Below, piece after piece: positions 47,385 to 49,551 of a stretch of 49,551 bases of DNA. Origin of the DNA: an uncultured Collinsella sp. (lineage in GTDB: Bacteria > Actinomycetota > Coriobacteriia > Coriobacteriales > Coriobacteriaceae). Each line of letters opens with the position of its first letter. Position 1 is the stretch's first letter. The notes under the pieces were generated by a model. That model made no database searches. It saw nothing but the letters and a program-made list of their open reading frames with translations, and was not told the DNA's origin. The stretch spans positions 1 to 49,551 of the forward strand of contig CABQHT010000009.1 in NCBI GenBank assembly GCA_902464035.1, written 5' to 3'. A program made the translations under genes and the position numbers.

Positions 47385-48671
47385 CTAAGCAGCCTGTTTT
47401 GATTGAACTTTTCGATGTATGGTCGTCATCGGAGGTTCCAGCGCTTTTTCACTTTTCAGCTCGGAATGTGAGCGTCCGTTGAACTCCCAGAGGGGAGCGT
47501 CTTCATAGACTATTGTGAGGAGCTTGGAGACCTTGATTATCTTCGCTTGTTCGTAAAAATCGGGTCGTACGACGATCAATAAAAATTCGGCATCTTCGAT
47601 TGTTTGTTGTGCTGTCGGCATGCCATTGAGACCAATAGAGCGCAAGAGCTTTGCCATGATGAAATCAAACTCGTCCTCTCTTGCGTGAAGGCTTGCGGCG
47701 CTCAGTTTGGAATCTTTCAAGATATACAGTTTGAGATATTCAACTGCCCGTGTGTAACTGGCATATCCGCAAACGACGTCCTCATAATCGAGCAGTTTAA
47801 TCGAATGCTGCTTATGGCCAGCGAATATAGCCGTCTTTCTGCCCTGAACACGTCGTTCGCGCAGTGAACGCATTTCCTTGGTGTACTCGCTATGGCGTTC
47901 GTATCTTCGATAAGAATATCCGTAGTCGTCGTAGTAATAAGGGTTATCTTCGATCGTGTCGTCTAGTTCTGGCGCTATGAGGTATAGCTCTCCGTCCTTG
48001 GATAACATACAGGGGTTGTCGATGCGTCCCGATTCATCTTTGATTTTCCAAACGGTTTCATTTACTTTGAATATCGAGACTGGTTTGGGAGCGTATGAAT
48101 TGTAGAGTTCAACAAACTTCTCGAGCGAAATGATTCCGCAGGCATCCGTATAAGCGCGGGCAAAGCGCCAAACTTCTTGGTTCGATTCGAGCTCGCGGAA
48201 TTCCCTGTTGCTGGGAGCATCTTGCGGACTCTGGTATCTGGCGTGAAGCGCGATGTGCGATGAGGACCACCTGTTGTCGGCCGCGACGTTCATGAGCTCT
48301 AGGCGCAGGTGCTCGTTTGCGACGCGAGCGAGCGACTCATAGTGAGTTAGGTCAAGCTCTGATCGAAAAGGAGCGCCTTTGGGAACAGCGCGAGCGAGCT
48401 TAATGCAGCGTGTGAGATAGGATTGTCCTAGGCGGGGGCCATAGTGCTTGTGTAGATGAGCGCCGACGGGGGAGAGCAGTCCTTTGAGATTGGTAACGGG
48501 ATATCCGGCAGTCTCTTGTTCGAGACGGCGCCCGATGAGCAATGCCCCCTCAAGCGAAGTCTCATGATCGATGCCCTTTTGATTGAGACTCTTGGCTTCA
48601 ACGATTCTGCTGATATCTGAGCGGGCGCTTGAAACGGTGTCGGACGTAAAGGTGGGGATCTTTTTAGCCAT
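47385..48671 (-). CDS. Unrecognised 428-residue protein
   Basis: A soluble protein, MAKKIPTFTSDTVSSARSDI onwards; AGGAG lies 11 bases before ATG 48671. No signal peptide or membrane helix. Residues 35-150 are helical and basic (GALLIGRRLEQETAGYPVTN, LGQSYLTRCIKLARAVPKGA), the middle contains a Tyr/Asp-rich patch (NPYYYDDYGYSYRRYERHSE) near 240, and the end is mixed (FDFIMAKLLRSIGLNGMPTA). No domain is recognised; the pattern is not that of a transposase or restriction enzyme. It sits between a toxin-antitoxin pair and an IS110 element, so it is likely accessory. A LexA-like site lies 200 bases upstream. Confidence 0.7.
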   Translation of the reverse strand: MAKKIPTFTSDTVSSARSDISRIVEAKSLNQKGIDHETSLEGALLIGRRLEQETAGYPVTNLKGLLSPVGAHLHKHYGPRLGQSYLTRCIKLARAVPKGAPFRSELDLTHYESLARVANEHLRLELMNVAADNRWSSSHIALHARYQSPQDAPSNREFRELESNQEVWRFARAYTDACGIISLEKFVELYNSYAPKPVSIFKVNETVWKIKDESGRIDNPCMLSKDGELYLIAPELDDTIEDNPYYYDDYGYSYRRYERHSEYTKEMRSLRERRVQGRKTAIFAGHKQHSIKLLDYEDVVCGYASYTRAVEYLKLYILKDSKLSAASLHAREDEFDFIMAKLLRSIGLNGMPTAQQTIEDAEFLLIVVRPDFYEQAKIIKVSKLLTIVYEDAPLWEFNGRSHSELKSEKALEPPMTTIHRKVQSKQAA

Positions 48672-48959
48672 AACAATGCACTCCTGTGTGACTCACGGAT
48701 AACGGAAACGTTTGATTGTGAGTGCCGTTCTTTGATGGCGACGGCGAACAGGAGCGCAGCCTGTCTGAGATGGACGAGTGCGGTAACCACCGATCTTACT
48801 TACCGAGCTCGCTCCAGCGTGTCATTGGGGACCTCCGCGGGAGCTCTCGACCAGCCTCATGCCTTGAGGCGAGTATAGCATATAAGCAAACGTATGTTCT
48901 ATAAACTGAGAAACTGAATTCCTACCTACTCATTTAAGTACGTCCATTACAGTCGAAAT
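48672..48959. other. Gap before the IS110 element
   Basis: 288 bases with no gene. Around 48876-48905 an AT-rich stretch contains TATAGCATATAAG and AAACGTATGTTC, one base off the GAAC(N4)GTTC dyad of LexA sites. It may be the promoter of the minus-strand 428-residue protein, with about 200 bases of leader. Composition jumps to very high GC at about 48960, marking the element boundary. Confidence 0.4.
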
Positions 48960-49551
48960 TGTCAGCCCGGGACCGTCTCGGGCTACGATTGAGGCGCGCC
49001 CAGAACGGGCCGCCGACCGGGCGCCCGCGCACGGCCGAACGTCCCTGCCCCCGAGAGGGCCCGTTGGGTGCTGCCGGCGCGGGACGCGCCGCCCCCGACG
49101 GCTGATAGGAAAGTGCCGGGCAGGTGCCGCGGCTGGTAATGTGAGTGCCGAGGGGGAGGCCATCCGGTCGAACGACTACCGGAAGGATACCACCGTGAAA
49201 GCGCCATCCACCAGACCCGCGGCCGTGCTCGGCCTGGACGTCGGCAAGTCATCGCACTGGGCCTGCCTGATCGACCGCGACGGGGAGGTGCTGGCCAGCG
49301 CCCCCGTCCGCAACAGGGAGGCCGAGCTCGACGCGCTGTTCGCCTCCGCGCCCGCCGGCACGCTCGTCGTCGTCGACCAGTTCCGCAACATAGGGTCCCT
49401 CGCCGTGAGGCGGGCCCGCGCCGCGGGGCTCGGGGTCGCCCACCTGCCCGGGCTCGCCGCCAGCCGCGCCGCGGGCCTGTTCGCCGGCGAGGCCAAGACC
49501 GACGAGCGCGACGCCGCGGTGATCGCGCGGACCGCCCTGGGCGTGCCGGAC
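48960..49551 (+). mobile_element. IS110-family insertion sequence, left end and 5' part
   Basis: The GC content rises sharply at about 48960. A 235-base GC-rich region without an open gene lies before the transposase start, with hairpins such as AGCCCG-GGACCGTCT-CGGGCT (48964-48984). Known: IS110 elements carry a bridge RNA in this left non-coding part that pairs with target and donor DNA. The element continues past the window, so its right end and target site duplication state are unknown. Confidence 0.7.
49195..49551 (+). CDS. IS110-family transposase, N-terminal part
   Basis: It starts at GTG 49195 behind GGAAGG and reads 119 residues to the window edge. Residues 10-20 carry AVLGLDVGKSSHWACLIDRD, the first Asp of the RuvC-like DEDD site; VVVDQFRN (about 61-68) holds the position of the second acidic residue, here Asp rather than the usual Glu; and AKTDERDAAVIART (about 101-114) gives the next Asp residues. 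The C-terminal Tnp_20 domain with the catalytic Ser lies outside the window. The codon use is far more GC-rich than in the neighbours, in line with transfer. Confidence 0.92.
   Translation, partial: MKAPSTRPAAVLGLDVGKSSHWACLIDRDGEVLASAPVRNREAELDALFASAPAGTLVVVDQFRNIGSLAVRRARAAGLGVAHLPGLAASRAAGLFAGEAKTDERDAAVIARTALGVPD

Overview
The window looks like chromosomal DNA of a gut Coriobacteriia species, most likely Collinsella or a close relative. This is an inference from high GC in third codon positions, the mix of low-GC Gram-positive-like and actinobacterial gene families (CD1871A-like CXXC peptide, split GMP synthase, LPXTG/LAXTG wall proteins, SirTM-class sirtuins, ACGX-type peptide cluster), and short palindromic repeats between genes. 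No rRNA, tRNA or CRISPR array was seen.

Layout. (1) Positions 1-1480: an operon of three SAM-dependent methyltransferases on the minus strand (the third cut by the window edge) behind a DtxR/IdeR-like iron box. (2) 1.5-11 kb: an accessory, defence-rich island. It holds relics of an AbiEii-type toxin and of a tyrosine recombinase, an intact DUF262/DUF1524 (GmrSD-like) protein, a DUF3800 gene broken at a CTCTC run with a short two-hairpin RNA in front of it, an excisionase-like protein, an XRE regulator divergent from a three-gene NERD/membrane operon, and an Abi_2 (AbiD/AbiF) HEPN protein followed by two tandem two-hairpin RNAs, each with its own promoter. (3) 11-16.5 kb: MerR-regulated flavodoxin and carboxymuconolactone-decarboxylase/cupin genes, then three consecutive sirtuin paralogues divergent from a TetR regulator with a clean operator between them. 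(4) 16.8-25.4 kb: an LPXTG wall protein, gene relics, a DUF4143 ATPase, topoisomerase IV-type parC and parE, a perfect LexA-type box and a lipoprotein. (5) 25.4-31 kb: a 1455-residue Tat-exported, LAXTG-anchored surface protein with a LuxR-type regulator just upstream. (6) 31.2-42.2 kb: more core-like genes: GMP synthase ATPPase subunit, a two-component system divergent from a CXXC peptide / ferredoxin / TlpA redox operon, a large ABC exporter, a membrane protein and a Dus enzyme, with a 31-35-bp palindrome repeated four times between them. (7) 42.3-47.4 kb: a SirTM sirtuin plus zinc-macrodomain pair (reversible ADP-ribosylation), an HxlR regulator, a RiPP-like cluster (six-Cys repeat peptide, PNPOx-ferredoxin protein, radical SAM/SPASM enzyme) and a toxin-antitoxin pair with a palindromic operator. 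(8) 47.4-49.55 kb: an unrecognised 428-residue protein and the left end of an IS110-family element.

Most promising for follow-up: the small two-hairpin RNAs paired with Abi_2 and DUF3800 genes, the ACGX/CX3D repeat peptide cluster, the NERD-membrane operon, and the sirtuin triplet. All functional calls are from reading the sequence only; no database search was run.
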